DNA of 64,000 nt from Nodularia sp034931045 (GTDB lineage: Bacteria; Cyanobacteriota; Cyanobacteriia; Cyanobacteriales; Nostocaceae): positions 1-64,000 of the forward strand of contig NZ_JAYGHH010000014.1 in NCBI RefSeq assembly GCF_034931045.1, read 5' to 3'. Every line of letters begins with the position of its first letter. The first letter of the stretch is position 1. Made by a program: the position numbers and the translations under genes. Below, piece after piece: positions 8,816-18,034 of this stretch. The notes under the pieces were generated by a model. That model did not search any database, was not told the origin of the DNA, and saw only the letters and a program-made list of their open reading frames with translations.

Positions 8816-9739
8816 ATGAATCAAATTAAGCATCAACACTGGATTTTTTTAAAACAAAGACTGACTCCTTACTTATTTTTGCTCCCGGCCTTAATTCTCC
8901 TAGTTTTAACAGTTTTTTGGCCAGCAATACAGGCATTTTACCTCAGCTTTACCAGCTACGAAGACCTTTCACAGCCACCTCAATGGATAGGTTTTGGTAA
9001 CTTTTTCCGCTTGTGGAAAGATGCAGTTTTTTGGAAAACCTTAGAAAATACTTTCATCTATCTTTTGGGTGTTGTACCAATTTTAGTCATGGCTCCTTTA
9101 GTTTTGGCAATTTTGGTAAATCAGAAACTGCGAGGCATGAATTGGTTTAGAGCAGCTTACTACACCCCGGTAGTGATATCAATGGTAGTGGCTGGCATCG
9201 CCTGGAAATGGCTATATGCAGAAAACGGCTTACTCAATCAGTTACTCACGACTTTGAATATTTTTCCTGAAGGAATTCCCTGGCTAACTAGTCCAGAGAA
9301 GCTGCTGGGCATTGTACCAATTTCTTTAGCCAGCGTTATGGCTGTCACTGTCTGGAAGGGACTCGGCTATTATATGGTAATTTATTTAGCAGGGTTGCAA
9401 TCAATTCCAGCTGATGTGTATGAAGCCGCAGCTATTGATGGTTCAGATGGTATTCGCAAACACTGGGATATTACCATACCTTTGATGAAACCGTATTTAG
9501 CGCTAGTAGCGGTAATTTCAGCGATTTCTGCAACTAAAGTATTTGAAGAAGTATTTATTATGACTCAAGGTGGTCCATTAAATAGCTCCAAAACAATTGT
9601 TTACTATTTATATGAAGAAGCCTTTAGTAATTTAGAAATTAGCTATGCTTGCACCATTGGTTTAGTATTATTTTTGATTATTTTAGCGTTATCAGTTTTG
9701 CGATTAGTGATTAATCCCCAGGAGGATATGACAATTTAA
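8816..9739 (+). CDS. Sugar ABC transporter permease, MalF/UgpA type
   Basis: Inner-membrane permease of a carbohydrate ABC importer. The 307 residues show about six hydrophobic segments, beginning with TPYLFLLPALILLVLTVFWP, and the EAA loop that docks the ATPase (YEAAAIDGSDGIRKHWDITI). The C-terminal region MTQGGPLNSSKTIVYYLYEEAF is typical of the MalF-type subunit of two-permease systems. No second permease, substrate-binding protein or ATPase gene adjoins it, so it must work with partners elsewhere, as is often seen in cyanobacteria. Substrate cannot be told from the sequence. Confidence 0.92.
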   Translation: MNQIKHQHWIFLKQRLTPYLFLLPALILLVLTVFWPAIQAFYLSFTSYEDLSQPPQWIGFGNFFRLWKDAVFWKTLENTFIYLLGVVPILVMAPLVLAILVNQKLRGMNWFRAAYYTPVVISMVVAGIAWKWLYAENGLLNQLLTTLNIFPEGIPWLTSPEKLLGIVPISLASVMAVTVWKGLGYYMVIYLAGLQSIPADVYEAAAIDGSDGIRKHWDITIPLMKPYLALVAVISAISATKVFEEVFIMTQGGPLNSSKTIVYYLYEEAFSNLEISYACTIGLVLFLIILALSVLRLVINPQEDMTI

Positions 9740-9814
9740 TCATTAGTGAGAAATTTTATTTCATTTTATAAATCTGAAGAGTTTAGAAACATGATTGATT
9801 AAATCAGAGAATTT

Positions 9815-10696
9815 CTAATAAAAAATACATTGCTTTTTATGTTCTGGGAGATTTTGAGATAACATTAATAAATCCTGTTGCGGTAAAGAATTTGCCATAT
9901 AATATCTTTTTTTCTGCCGCCTAGAACTGTAATCAAAAAACATAGCAAATCTATCAGAATTTATCGGCAACTTTCCTCGATGAAAAATGCTACCAGTAGC
10001 AGCAAAAATTACAGTACCCACAGAACCTGTACAGGATTTATAATTTTCTGGAGATATAAAATTTCTCATCTTTGACTCCCGAATGTAGCCAGATGTATAT
10101 TTTAAAGCTTGGGCTATTTCTAAAGATAAATCTGGGGGAATATATTGAAATGGCCCTGTATGCTCATTAGTTTCACTTAAATAAATGATAATTTTGATAA
10201 TTTTTCTATCTTCTCTATCTATATGCCATAATCTTGAACCTTGCTCGATTTTATTAGCAATATCTCTGCGAAAATATACTCCATTGTAGGATATTGGTAA
10301 ACCCAGATAATTTTCTACAATATTAAGTAAACGTTGTTCAAGTCCCCATAAAAAAATTTCTGGATACTCCATTATCTGCTGGGAAGTAGCATGAACAACA
10401 AATTCATCTTTCTGAACAGAGATATTTGGCGATGGTATTTGTGGTATTAGGTTTTGTGCTGCTACCAGGATGTCAGGTGTAGAGGGAATTCCCAATGCTT
10501 CTAAGGAAGTAATGACAACGCCTTTTTTGTTAATGTTTTCTAATATATCCAAATCAACCTGGGAGAGAAGAGGTAGTTTGGTTATATGCTTTTTTACTGC
10601 TGTTTGATAAGCCAAGTTTTCTTGATATCGAATGAATGGTATGGCATCAATTTTTTTTAAAATTTTATTCCGCGTTTTTTGCATCAACTTATACAT
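9815..10696 (-). CDS. Phytanoyl-CoA dioxygenase-like Fe(II)/2OG oxygenase
   Basis: A 293-residue protein whose second half has the elements of a non-haem iron, 2-oxoglutarate-dependent oxygenase: the HxD pair in LWHIDREDR (His158, Asp160), a distal His in SIFHRGKLP (His239), and an Arg ten residues later in SDRFAMFFDY (Arg249) that would bind 2-oxoglutarate. Spacing and the FHRG motif resemble the PhyH family. The substrate is unknown. The gene stands alone, is AT-rich and converges on the ABC permease gene. I judge the fold from motifs only. Confidence 0.75.
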   Translation of the reverse strand: MYKLMQKTRNKILKKIDAIPFIRYQENLAYQTAVKKHITKLPLLSQVDLDILENINKKGVVITSLEALGIPSTPDILVAAQNLIPQIPSPNISVQKDEFVVHATSQQIMEYPEIFLWGLEQRLLNIVENYLGLPISYNGVYFRRDIANKIEQGSRLWHIDREDRKIIKIIIYLSETNEHTGPFQYIPPDLSLEIAQALKYTSGYIRESKMRNFISPENYKSCTGSVGTVIFAATGSIFHRGKLPINSDRFAMFFDYSSRRQKKRYYMANSLPQQDLLMLSQNLPEHKKQCIFY

Positions 10697-11010
10697 ATTT
10701 CTTTTTGCCTTCTGTTGAAATTTGTGTAAAATAATTTAAATTGATACTTAATTTTATATTGGTGGTTATTTAACTAGACAAATTCTAACCTATCCTATCT
10801 CAAAATACTGTCGCTAGTAAGATTCATTATCCAACTCTAGTTATAAATTTACAGAATCTTTTTAATTAGTGGATATGAATAAAAGTTTATACATCGTTAT
10901 CTTTCTGCATTTTTGATCCATCTAAAGGCAGTAGATAAAACATTCACTAAATAACTATAAGAGATGAAATAGCTCTGCTTTCCAAACGAGTTACGAAGGA
11001 ACAGATTTTT
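10697..11010. other. Divergent intergenic region
   Basis: This AT-rich 314-bp spacer lies between the divergent oxygenase and glutathione reductase genes and must hold both promoters. The only clear signal is an AAGGAA ribosome-binding site about 9 bases before the ATG at 11011. I see no operator-like palindrome. Confidence 0.5.
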
Positions 11011-12357
11011 ATGACGTTTGATTATGACTTGTTTGTCATTGGTACTGGGCCTGGGGGATTAGCAGCAGCAAAAAAAGCGGCTAGCTATGGTGTCCGTGTC
11101 GCTATGGCTGAACAAGAAACCATTGGTGGTACTTGTGTAAATCGGGGTTGTGTTCCTAAAAAATTGATTGTCTACGCAGCCGACTTTGCTCAGAACAACC
11201 AAATAGCACATAGCTACGGGTGGAGTAAATGTAAGCGGTATTTTGACTGGACACTATTTATGAAATCCGTACATCGACATATTGAACACATTAGCTACTC
11301 CTATTGTCAACAGTTACGAGCAGCAGGAATTGAAGTCATTAAAGAACGTGCTGTTTTGGTTGATGCTCATACTCTAAATTTAAATGGACATCAAGTAACA
11401 GCTGATAAAATTTTAATTGCTGTGGGTGGAAAACCTCATAAGCCGAATATTCCAGGGATAGAATATGCTATTACATATCGGGAAATGTTTCATTTACCCT
11501 ATTTACCAAAACGGTTAGCAATTATTGGCGGTGGTTATATTGGCGCTGAATTTTCTAGCATGATGCACGCTTTAGGGTGTAAAGTTACACTGATAGAAAA
11601 AGATGAAATGATGCTATCAGGGTTTGATAATGATATTCGCTCTGGCATACAACAAGGTTTAAGCAAACGCGGAATTAAAATTTTTACTAACAGCACTGCT
11701 CAAGAAATTACTCATTTAGATGATGGTTGGCTGTTAAAAATTACTGGCGATTTTGCAGAAACTATAGCCGCAGATACTATTCTCGTGGCTACAGGTTCGA
11801 GTCCTAATACTAAGAACCTGGGTTTAGAACAGGCTAAGGTCGAAGTTGGTAAACAAGGTGAAATTAAAGTAGATGAATATTACTGCACTACCCAAGAAAA
11901 TATTTTTGCTGTGGGAGACTGCATCAACCAGATACAATTAACCCCAGTAGCTAAGGCGGAAGGGATTGCGTTTGCTAATACGGTTTTTGGTAATAACCCG
12001 CAAACAGTAAATTATGAGTATGTGCCTTCTGCTGTTTTTTCTCGTCCAGAAGGAGCTGGTGTAGGGATGGCGGAAATCAAAGCCAGGGAAAATTTTGGTG
12101 ATGCTGTAAAATGCTATTCTACTCAGTTTCAACCCCTTTTATATCAGCTACTCGAAGAAGAAGACCTAGCGATGATGAAGTTAGTAGTAGATGGCAATTC
12201 TCAACAAGTTTTGGGCGCTCATATGTTGGGGGAAAATGCTGCCGAAATTATTCAAACTTTAGGTGTGGCAATTCGTCGAGGAATTACTAAGCAAGAACTG
12301 AATGACACAATAGGTATTCATCCCACGACAGCAGAGGATTTTTTATCTTTGGATTAA
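11011..12357 (+). CDS. gor: Glutathione-disulfide reductase
   Basis: FAD- and NAD(P)H-dependent enzyme that regenerates glutathione. The FAD-binding motif IGTGPGGLAAAKKAA is followed by the redox pair in GGTCVNRGCVPKK (Cys42, Cys47). The nucleotide-binding motif IGGGYIGAEFSSMM, the second FAD motif FAVGDCINQIQLTPVA and the catalytic C-terminal IHPTTAEDF (His437, Glu442) are all present. At 448 residues it is full length. The VNRGCVPKKL context separates it from lipoamide and mercuric reductases. An AAGGAA element precedes the start. Confidence 0.95.
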   Translation: MTFDYDLFVIGTGPGGLAAAKKAASYGVRVAMAEQETIGGTCVNRGCVPKKLIVYAADFAQNNQIAHSYGWSKCKRYFDWTLFMKSVHRHIEHISYSYCQQLRAAGIEVIKERAVLVDAHTLNLNGHQVTADKILIAVGGKPHKPNIPGIEYAITYREMFHLPYLPKRLAIIGGGYIGAEFSSMMHALGCKVTLIEKDEMMLSGFDNDIRSGIQQGLSKRGIKIFTNSTAQEITHLDDGWLLKITGDFAETIAADTILVATGSSPNTKNLGLEQAKVEVGKQGEIKVDEYYCTTQENIFAVGDCINQIQLTPVAKAEGIAFANTVFGNNPQTVNYEYVPSAVFSRPEGAGVGMAEIKARENFGDAVKCYSTQFQPLLYQLLEEEDLAMMKLVVDGNSQQVLGAHMLGENAAEIIQTLGVAIRRGITKQELNDTIGIHPTTAEDFLSLD

Positions 12358-12410
12358 ATCTAGGGACAGAGTTAATAGGACTCAGTACTCAGCACTTTGC
12401 TATATAGAGG

Positions 12411-12563
12411 NNNNNNNNNNNNNNNNNNNNNNNNNNNNNNNNNNNNNNNNNNNNNNNNNNNNNNNNNNNNNNNNNNNNNNNNNNNNNNNNNNNNNNNNNN
12501 NNNNNNNNNNNNNNNNNNNNNNNNNNNNNNNNNNNNNNNNNNNNNNNNNNNNNNNNNNNNNNN
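12411..12563. other. Assembly gap (153 N)
   Basis: A run of 153 N between the gor stop and the 3' end of the kinase gene. Unlike the 25-N gaps, this length may be an estimate. The left flank carries a CTCAGTACTCAGCACT repeat, a likely cause of the assembly break. The kinase stop codon at 12568-12570 lies just outside the gap. Confidence 0.98.
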
Positions 12564-12567
12564 GTTT

Positions 12568-14871
12568 TTACCAAAGTTTGGTGGGAAGTTCTGATGAGTC
12601 TAAAGATAAATAATTTTGTGATGCAGAATAGTTGCTGTTTTGAGAATTTACCAATTCGTCAATGTCCTTGAGAGCCTCGAATGCAGAAAAATATCGCTCT
12701 TTAGTATCATCTACTACCATTTTTGTTAAAATTCTGATGAAGGCGTGGCTGGCTAATGCTTTATTGCTCCATAATAATTCTCCCTGATCATCCCGATGCA
12801 ATTCGTGGGGGGTGATACCAGTTAAGGCTTTAATCCCTATCATCCCGACTGCATAGACATCACTATTATATTGAGGACGGCCAAAACACTGTTCGCTCGG
12901 CGCATAACCTTTGGTTCCAATGCCAATTGTGAAGGGGTTTTGCTCTGAATCTTGCGGGGGTGTGATAGTGACTTCTTTGACAGCACCAAAATCAATTAAA
13001 ACAAGTTTTTGGTCTGAGTGTCGTCGAATGATATTAGTCGGTTTAATGTCTCGGTGAATTACGCCATTTTCATGAAGAAATATTAATATATGCAATAACT
13101 CTCGGACAATTTCGATTACCGCAATTTCTATGATCCCTTGATTTGATTGTAATTCTTGACTAAGGCAATGCCCAATTATATATTCCTGGATTAAATAAAA
13201 TTCTTCGTCTTGTTCAAAATAAGCCAAAAGCTGAGGAATTTGGCTGTGTGTTCCTAATTTTTCTAAGATTTGCGCCTCTGAGTTAAATAAACGTCTGGCG
13301 AGTTCTATTCCTTGAGATTGAGTATTGGCTGGTTTTAGTTGTTTGACTACACAATGAGGGTTTCCAGGTCGTTGAATGTCTTCGGCAATGTAGGTTTCGC
13401 TAAATCCGCCGGAACCTAGAACTTTGATAATTTTGTAGCGACCCGCTAGTATTTTCCCGGATACGGCTAAGTCTCGTTGGTCGAGTAGGTCTTGCAGGTC
13501 ATCTTGTTGGCTGATAATTTCTTGGACTACGGGAGAAGTTTTATATCTATGAAATATGTCTATGAGTCGGCGGGTTCTGAGTTTTTCTTTGGCGACTTCG
13601 GTTCCTAAATAGGATAAGCCACTGAAGACGATCGCAATCATGGGAATGGCTGTAGGAAAAATCAATTGACCATACACAAAGCTAAAGTAACTGACACCGC
13701 CCCAAATACTAGCTAACCCAATACTAGAAAAAACTCTAGTGGTTCCACGGTTGCTGCGCGTAATGATCAATGATGTGCCACTAACTAAGATGAGGACAAA
13801 TAAACTCCGCAGCAGGGGATTGTTAATTGCTGGAGCGATCGCTTTACCTGTGATCAAAGTAGCGATCGCGTTGGCGTGAATCTCCACTCCTGACATCTTT
13901 TCTGGGGTGGGAATTATAGCTACGGGATGATAATCATTGGCTAACTTAGCAGTGGCTCCAATCAGGACGATTTTATCTTGGAAAAATTTTCCCTGTTCTA
14001 AATAAGTATCCCAATTGTTGGGGTCAAGTACATACCAGAGGGGAATTGTCTGAAATGTCCCTTCACCACCCCAGAAATGAATGCGATCGCCTTTTGGCTG
14101 AGGATAATCGATTTGTGCTGTTGCTAATACTGCTTCATCAAAGGAGGGTACATTCGCTGTGGACAAATCATCATTGGCTACCAGAGGCGAAAACTCCCTA
14201 GCTAATCGGTGAACTTTACCATCTATTTCTAACGGAAAGTTAACTGTACCCATTGACACCGTACCCGTCTGAAACGCTTCGTGAGGTAACGTCAGCTGGA
14301 TAAAGGTTCCTTGGTGCGTCTCAAAATTTTCATAAAGTGCTGCTAAAGTAACTTTACTGCCATATTTTTGCAATGCAGCTTGAAACTGGCGATCGTCCTC
14401 GGTTCCGTAACTACTGGGTAAATCAAAAACTATATCCAGTGCGATCGCCCTGACACCAGCCTTGGTTAGCTTTTCAATGATTTGAGCATAAGCCGAGCGT
14501 TGAAAAGGAAAAGACTTCAGTGATTCTAAGTAGGCATACTGTTGCGGATCTGTTTTATAGTACTGTTCGGGAATTGATATCGATTGATCATCAATTGCCA
14601 AGATCACAATATTTTCTGGAGGTATGATTGACCCACGCAGTTGAAAAAATGTGGATAGCGTTTGATTCTCCATCAATTGAACCAAACCCCAACCGGAGAC
14701 ACTCAGCCATGCTGCACCCACTGCAAAAATCCCAGTCAGCAAATGACCTAAACGCGATATTTTTCGCCACGGACGTGATGCTGTGTTCAGGACTTTTATT
14801 GGCTTAGTTGAGGTTCTATTGGCAGCAGAGACATTTTTTTTGGTTAAGGTAGATGTAGGTTCTTCTGCCAT
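12568..14871 (-). CDS. CHASE2 sensor Ser/Thr protein kinase
   Basis: A 767-residue membrane receptor kinase. A cytoplasmic N-terminus and a membrane segment (about 43-62) precede an extracytoplasmic CHASE2 domain (about 65-360, including NIVILAIDDQSI and GKIVLIGATAKLANDY-like strands). Two or three membrane helices follow at about 365-450, then a Hanks-type kinase at about 477-745. Kinase motifs: glycine loop VLGSGGFSETY, Lys510, catalytic HRDIKPTN (Asp608), DFG (Asp627) and GTKGYAPSEQ. The SEQ after APS is common in cyanobacterial kinases. The ligand of CHASE2 is unknown. It is encoded alone. Confidence 0.93.
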   Translation of the reverse strand: MAEEPTSTLTKKNVSAANRTSTKPIKVLNTASRPWRKISRLGHLLTGIFAVGAAWLSVSGWGLVQLMENQTLSTFFQLRGSIIPPENIVILAIDDQSISIPEQYYKTDPQQYAYLESLKSFPFQRSAYAQIIEKLTKAGVRAIALDIVFDLPSSYGTEDDRQFQAALQKYGSKVTLAALYENFETHQGTFIQLTLPHEAFQTGTVSMGTVNFPLEIDGKVHRLAREFSPLVANDDLSTANVPSFDEAVLATAQIDYPQPKGDRIHFWGGEGTFQTIPLWYVLDPNNWDTYLEQGKFFQDKIVLIGATAKLANDYHPVAIIPTPEKMSGVEIHANAIATLITGKAIAPAINNPLLRSLFVLILVSGTSLIITRSNRGTTRVFSSIGLASIWGGVSYFSFVYGQLIFPTAIPMIAIVFSGLSYLGTEVAKEKLRTRRLIDIFHRYKTSPVVQEIISQQDDLQDLLDQRDLAVSGKILAGRYKIIKVLGSGGFSETYIAEDIQRPGNPHCVVKQLKPANTQSQGIELARRLFNSEAQILEKLGTHSQIPQLLAYFEQDEEFYLIQEYIIGHCLSQELQSNQGIIEIAVIEIVRELLHILIFLHENGVIHRDIKPTNIIRRHSDQKLVLIDFGAVKEVTITPPQDSEQNPFTIGIGTKGYAPSEQCFGRPQYNSDVYAVGMIGIKALTGITPHELHRDDQGELLWSNKALASHAFIRILTKMVVDDTKERYFSAFEALKDIDELVNSQNSNYSASQNYLSLDSSELPTKLW

Positions 14872-15588
14872 ATCATGTTAATAGTTGATTTGCGTACTAC
14901 TTTATTTATTTATTCAGGGCTGATTTTACTACAAGTACATTGAAATAAAACTTAAATGAGAAACTTATACTTTTGTAATGTCTTTTCTATTTTTTACCAA
15001 ATTTGGGGTGATAAATCTCGACTTAGTAGAGATATAGCCCAAATATAGCCCAGCTTATTCTCTAAATGAGTTTAAACCTGTGATTGTGCTACAAAATAGA
15101 CTAGGAAATGCACTATCTTAGCACTTCAATAGGGAGAGACTTTATTTTCTCAATGCAACTAGAGTTAATTGTAGTGCTACAGGTACACTTTGTACAAAAT
15201 GAGCATTTACTATCATCAAGTTGATACTTTTATTAACTCAAAAGTTTATAGATGCTGATTATCCATATCCTACCCCAAGACCTATGCCTTACCTCTTTAG
15301 AAGTAAACTTGACAGTCATATAGCTAAAAATGCTATTAATCATGTTAATCAGTCAATTTTATTGATAGATTTTGATCAGAAAGCCTCTCTTAAACTGCTG
15401 GCTATCAAAAGGTTTAAGTCGCAACAGCTTAAGTCTAATATTTTAGCCAATTTTATGCGGTATAAGAGGTAAGATAAAAGCTATACATAAAACTCTGTTA
15501 TAGGGATTTTAGCAAATTTATCATTTGAGAATTGCTATAATCTATTGTCCAAACTAATTACTTTTCTATTTGTTAGGTGTATTTTTCT
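14872..15588. other. 717-bp intergenic region
   Basis: No gene is supported. An 83-codon TTG-started frame at 15221-15472 has no recognisable similarity. A short direct repeat ATATAGCCCA occurs twice around 15033-15053. The region is AT-rich and should contain the promoters of the divergent kinase and NYN-protein genes. Confidence 0.5.
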
Positions 15589-16110
15589 ATGGGTTCCCCA
15601 ATGAATCGTCTGTCTATTTTTGTAGACGGAAACAATATGTTCTATGCTCAACAAAAAAATGGCTGGTTTTTTGACCCAAGACGAGTCTTAGAGTATTTCA
15701 AACACGAGCAATCAGACACAACATTAATTAATGCCTTCTGGTACACTGGCTTAAAAGACCCTCAAGATCAGCGAGGCTTCCGAGATGCTCTCATCAGCTT
15801 AGGATATACAGTCAGAACTAAAATTCTGAAAGAATATTATGATGACTCATCGGGTCGCTATTCCCAAAAGGCTAATTTAGATATTGAAATTGTCGTAGAT
15901 ATGTTTAATACAGTAGATCAATATGATCGAGTAGTTCTATTCAGTGGAGATGGAGATTTTGAGAGGGCTATCGAACTATTACGCTCAAAAAATACGCACA
16001 TTACAGTGGTATCTACAGAGGGAATGATAGCCAGAGAGCTACGTAATGCTACTGATAGATATATTGATTTAAACGATATCAGAGACAGTATAGAAAAAGT
16101 AGAAGGTTAG
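15589..16110 (+). CDS. NYN domain (LabA-like PIN-fold) protein
   Basis: A small protein of the NYN family, a PIN-like ribonuclease fold. The conserved acidic residues are visible: LSIFVDGNNMFYAQQ (first Asp), KANLDIEIVVDMFNT (central Asp) and VVLFSGDGDFERAI (GDGDF motif). In Synechococcus the LabA member represses circadian output, but nuclease activity and role vary within the family, so no symbol is given. The frame opens at GTG 15577; ATG 15589 or ATG 15601 (MNRLSIFVDG) are better starts. Product about 173 residues. Confidence 0.87.
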   Translation: MGSPMNRLSIFVDGNNMFYAQQKNGWFFDPRRVLEYFKHEQSDTTLINAFWYTGLKDPQDQRGFRDALISLGYTVRTKILKEYYDDSSGRYSQKANLDIEIVVDMFNTVDQYDRVVLFSGDGDFERAIELLRSKNTHITVVSTEGMIARELRNATDRYIDLNDIRDSIEKVEG

Positions 16111-16201
16111 TAATCTTAGCAAATATTTACAAATCTTAAAAATAAAAAAACTAAGGTTCAAGATATTTTAAGATTCAACAAAAACTTAACAAAGAGGAAA
16201 A

Positions 16202-17806
16202 ATGACCAACAAAGCCGAGAAGATTATCATTTTTGATACGACACTCAGAGATGGAGAACAATGTCCCGGAGCCACTTTAAATATAGATGAGAAGTTGGCG
16301 ATCGCTAAACAATTATCCCGTTTAGGGGTAGACGTAATTGAGGCAGGTTTTGCCTTTGCGAGTCCGGGAGATTTTCAAGCGGTTCAGAAAATTGCCCAAC
16401 TGGTGGGGACAGAGGATGGCCCGGTAATTTGTAGTTTAGCTAGAGCTATTAAAGCCGATATTGAAGCCGCAGCCGAGGCGTTAAAACCCGCAGTTCATGG
16501 CAGAATTCACACATTTATTTCGACATCTGATATTCATTTAGAGTATCAGTTGCGGAAGTCACGCGCCGAAGTGTTAGCGATCGCGGAAGAAATGGTAACT
16601 TATGCTAAGTCATTCATGGCAGATGTGGAATTTTCGCCAATGGATGCGGCACGTTCTGACCCAGATTTTCTTTATCAAGTATTAGAGCGAGCGATCGCAG
16701 TTGGTGCAACAACAATTAACATTCCCGACACAGTAGGTTACTTGACCCCCAGTGAATTTGGGGCAATGATTAAGGGCATCAAAGATCATGTCCCCAACAT
16801 TGATCAAGCAATTATTTCCGTACACGGACATAACGATTTAGGTTTAGCAGTCGCCAACTTCCTAGAAGCTGTCAAAAATGGTGCAACCCAATTAGAATGT
16901 ACCATCAACGGCATTGGAGAACGAGCCGGCAATGCCTCCTTAGAAGAATTAGTCATGGCCTTGCACGTCCGGCGACAATATTTCAATCCCTTCTTAGGAA
17001 GACCAGAAAATTCTGAAGAACCACTCACCAATATTGACACCCGTCAAATCTATAAAACCTCCCGCCTAGTTTCTAATTTGACGGGAATGTTAGTGCAACC
17101 CAATAAAGCTATCGTCGGCGCAAACGCCTTTGCTCATGAGTCTGGAATTCACCAAGATGGGGTGTTGAAAAACAAGCTCACCTACGAAATCATGGATGCT
17201 CAATTGATTGGTTTAACAGACAATCAAATCGTCTTGGGCAAACATTCTGGCAGAAATGCTTTCCGTAGCCGGTTGACAGAATTGGGCTTTGAACTATCAG
17301 AAACCGAATTAAATAAAGCCTTCGTCAGATTCAAAGATGTAGCCGACAAAAAGAAAGAAATTACCGATTGGGATTTAGAAGCTATTGTGAATGATGAAAT
17401 TCAACAAGCTCCCGATTTGTTCCGTGTCGAGTTAGTGCAAATTTCCTGCGGTAATAATGCTCAACCCACTGCTACTGTCACCCTCCGCACCCCAGCAGGT
17501 GAAGAATTGACTGATGCTGCTATTGGTACTGGGCCAGTAGATGCTGTTTACAAAGCTATTAACCGGCTAGTAAATGTACCTAACCAGTTAATTGAGTTTT
17601 CTGTACAGTCAGTGACAGAAGGAATTGATGCTTTAGGGGAAGTAACTATTCGACTCCGACATGACTCTAGAGTGTTTTCTGGTCATGCGGCGAACACAGA
17701 TATCATCGTTGCTTCCGCTCAAGCTTATGTGAATGCGTTGAATCGGCTTTACGCATCTTTGCAAACTCAAGAGCAGCAAGAGGAAGTAACTGCACATAAA
17801 ATCTAG
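16202..17806 (+). CDS. leuA: 2-Isopropylmalate synthase
   Basis: Condenses acetyl-CoA with 2-oxoisovalerate, the committed step of leucine synthesis. The catalytic TIM barrel begins with IFDTTLRDGEQCPGA and contains the metal ligands of SVHGHNDLGLAVAN. The C-terminal leucine-binding regulatory domain (about 390-534) carries TATVTLRTPAGEELTDAAIGTGPVDA. At 534 residues it is full length. An AAGAGGAAAA ribosome-binding site precedes the ATG. It is transcribed alone, with its own terminator. Confidence 0.96.
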   Translation: MTNKAEKIIIFDTTLRDGEQCPGATLNIDEKLAIAKQLSRLGVDVIEAGFAFASPGDFQAVQKIAQLVGTEDGPVICSLARAIKADIEAAAEALKPAVHGRIHTFISTSDIHLEYQLRKSRAEVLAIAEEMVTYAKSFMADVEFSPMDAARSDPDFLYQVLERAIAVGATTINIPDTVGYLTPSEFGAMIKGIKDHVPNIDQAIISVHGHNDLGLAVANFLEAVKNGATQLECTINGIGERAGNASLEELVMALHVRRQYFNPFLGRPENSEEPLTNIDTRQIYKTSRLVSNLTGMLVQPNKAIVGANAFAHESGIHQDGVLKNKLTYEIMDAQLIGLTDNQIVLGKHSGRNAFRSRLTELGFELSETELNKAFVRFKDVADKKKEITDWDLEAIVNDEIQQAPDLFRVELVQISCGNNAQPTATVTLRTPAGEELTDAAIGTGPVDAVYKAINRLVNVPNQLIEFSVQSVTEGIDALGEVTIRLRHDSRVFSGHAANTDIIVASAQAYVNALNRLYASLQTQEQQEEVTAHKI

Positions 17807-17822
17807 TCAAATATCTGGTTTC

Positions 17823-17852
17823 AGGGTGGGTTTTTCCCGCCCTATTTTTTTG
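17823..17852 (+). terminator. Intrinsic terminator of leuA
   Basis: Stem AGGGTGGG/CCCGCCCT (8 bp with one G-T pair) around a TTTTT loop, followed by ATTTTTTTG. It starts 17 bases after the leuA stop. Confidence 0.88.
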
Positions 17853-17880
17853 TTTAAGAATGCTGATTTAATAAAATATA

Positions 17881-17952
17881 GAACCTCACCCCCAGCCCCT
17901 CTCCGACGCGGAGAGGGGAGATTTTAAAGCAAGTCAAAGGCGGGGTGGGGCT
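17881..17952. repeat. CCTCACCCCCAGCCCCTCTCC-type repeat
   Basis: A pyrimidine-rich arm (CCTCACCCCCAGCCCCTCTC) is followed by GAGAGGGGAG and then GGCGGGGTGGGG, together a long imperfect palindrome. Related copies occur at 42331-42377 and 61151-61194. All three sit just after or between genes, and the family is common in filamentous cyanobacteria. Confidence 0.8.
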
Positions 17953-18034
17953 AAAAACCAGAATTTGGATGTTATTTAATTCATATTCCAAGTAACTAAC
18001 CCTAGATTCAAGTTAAAACTACCATCATCCTGAG

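Noticed and set aside
12411..12563. Frames of 61 and 65 codons across the 153-N gap
   Set aside because: They consist almost entirely of unknown residues and are an artefact of N bases.
15221..15472. 83-codon plus-strand frame starting TTG
   Set aside because: It has no ribosome-binding site, no recognisable similarity and a weak start. A shorter ATG frame (15199) overlaps it in another phase. Not enough to call a gene.
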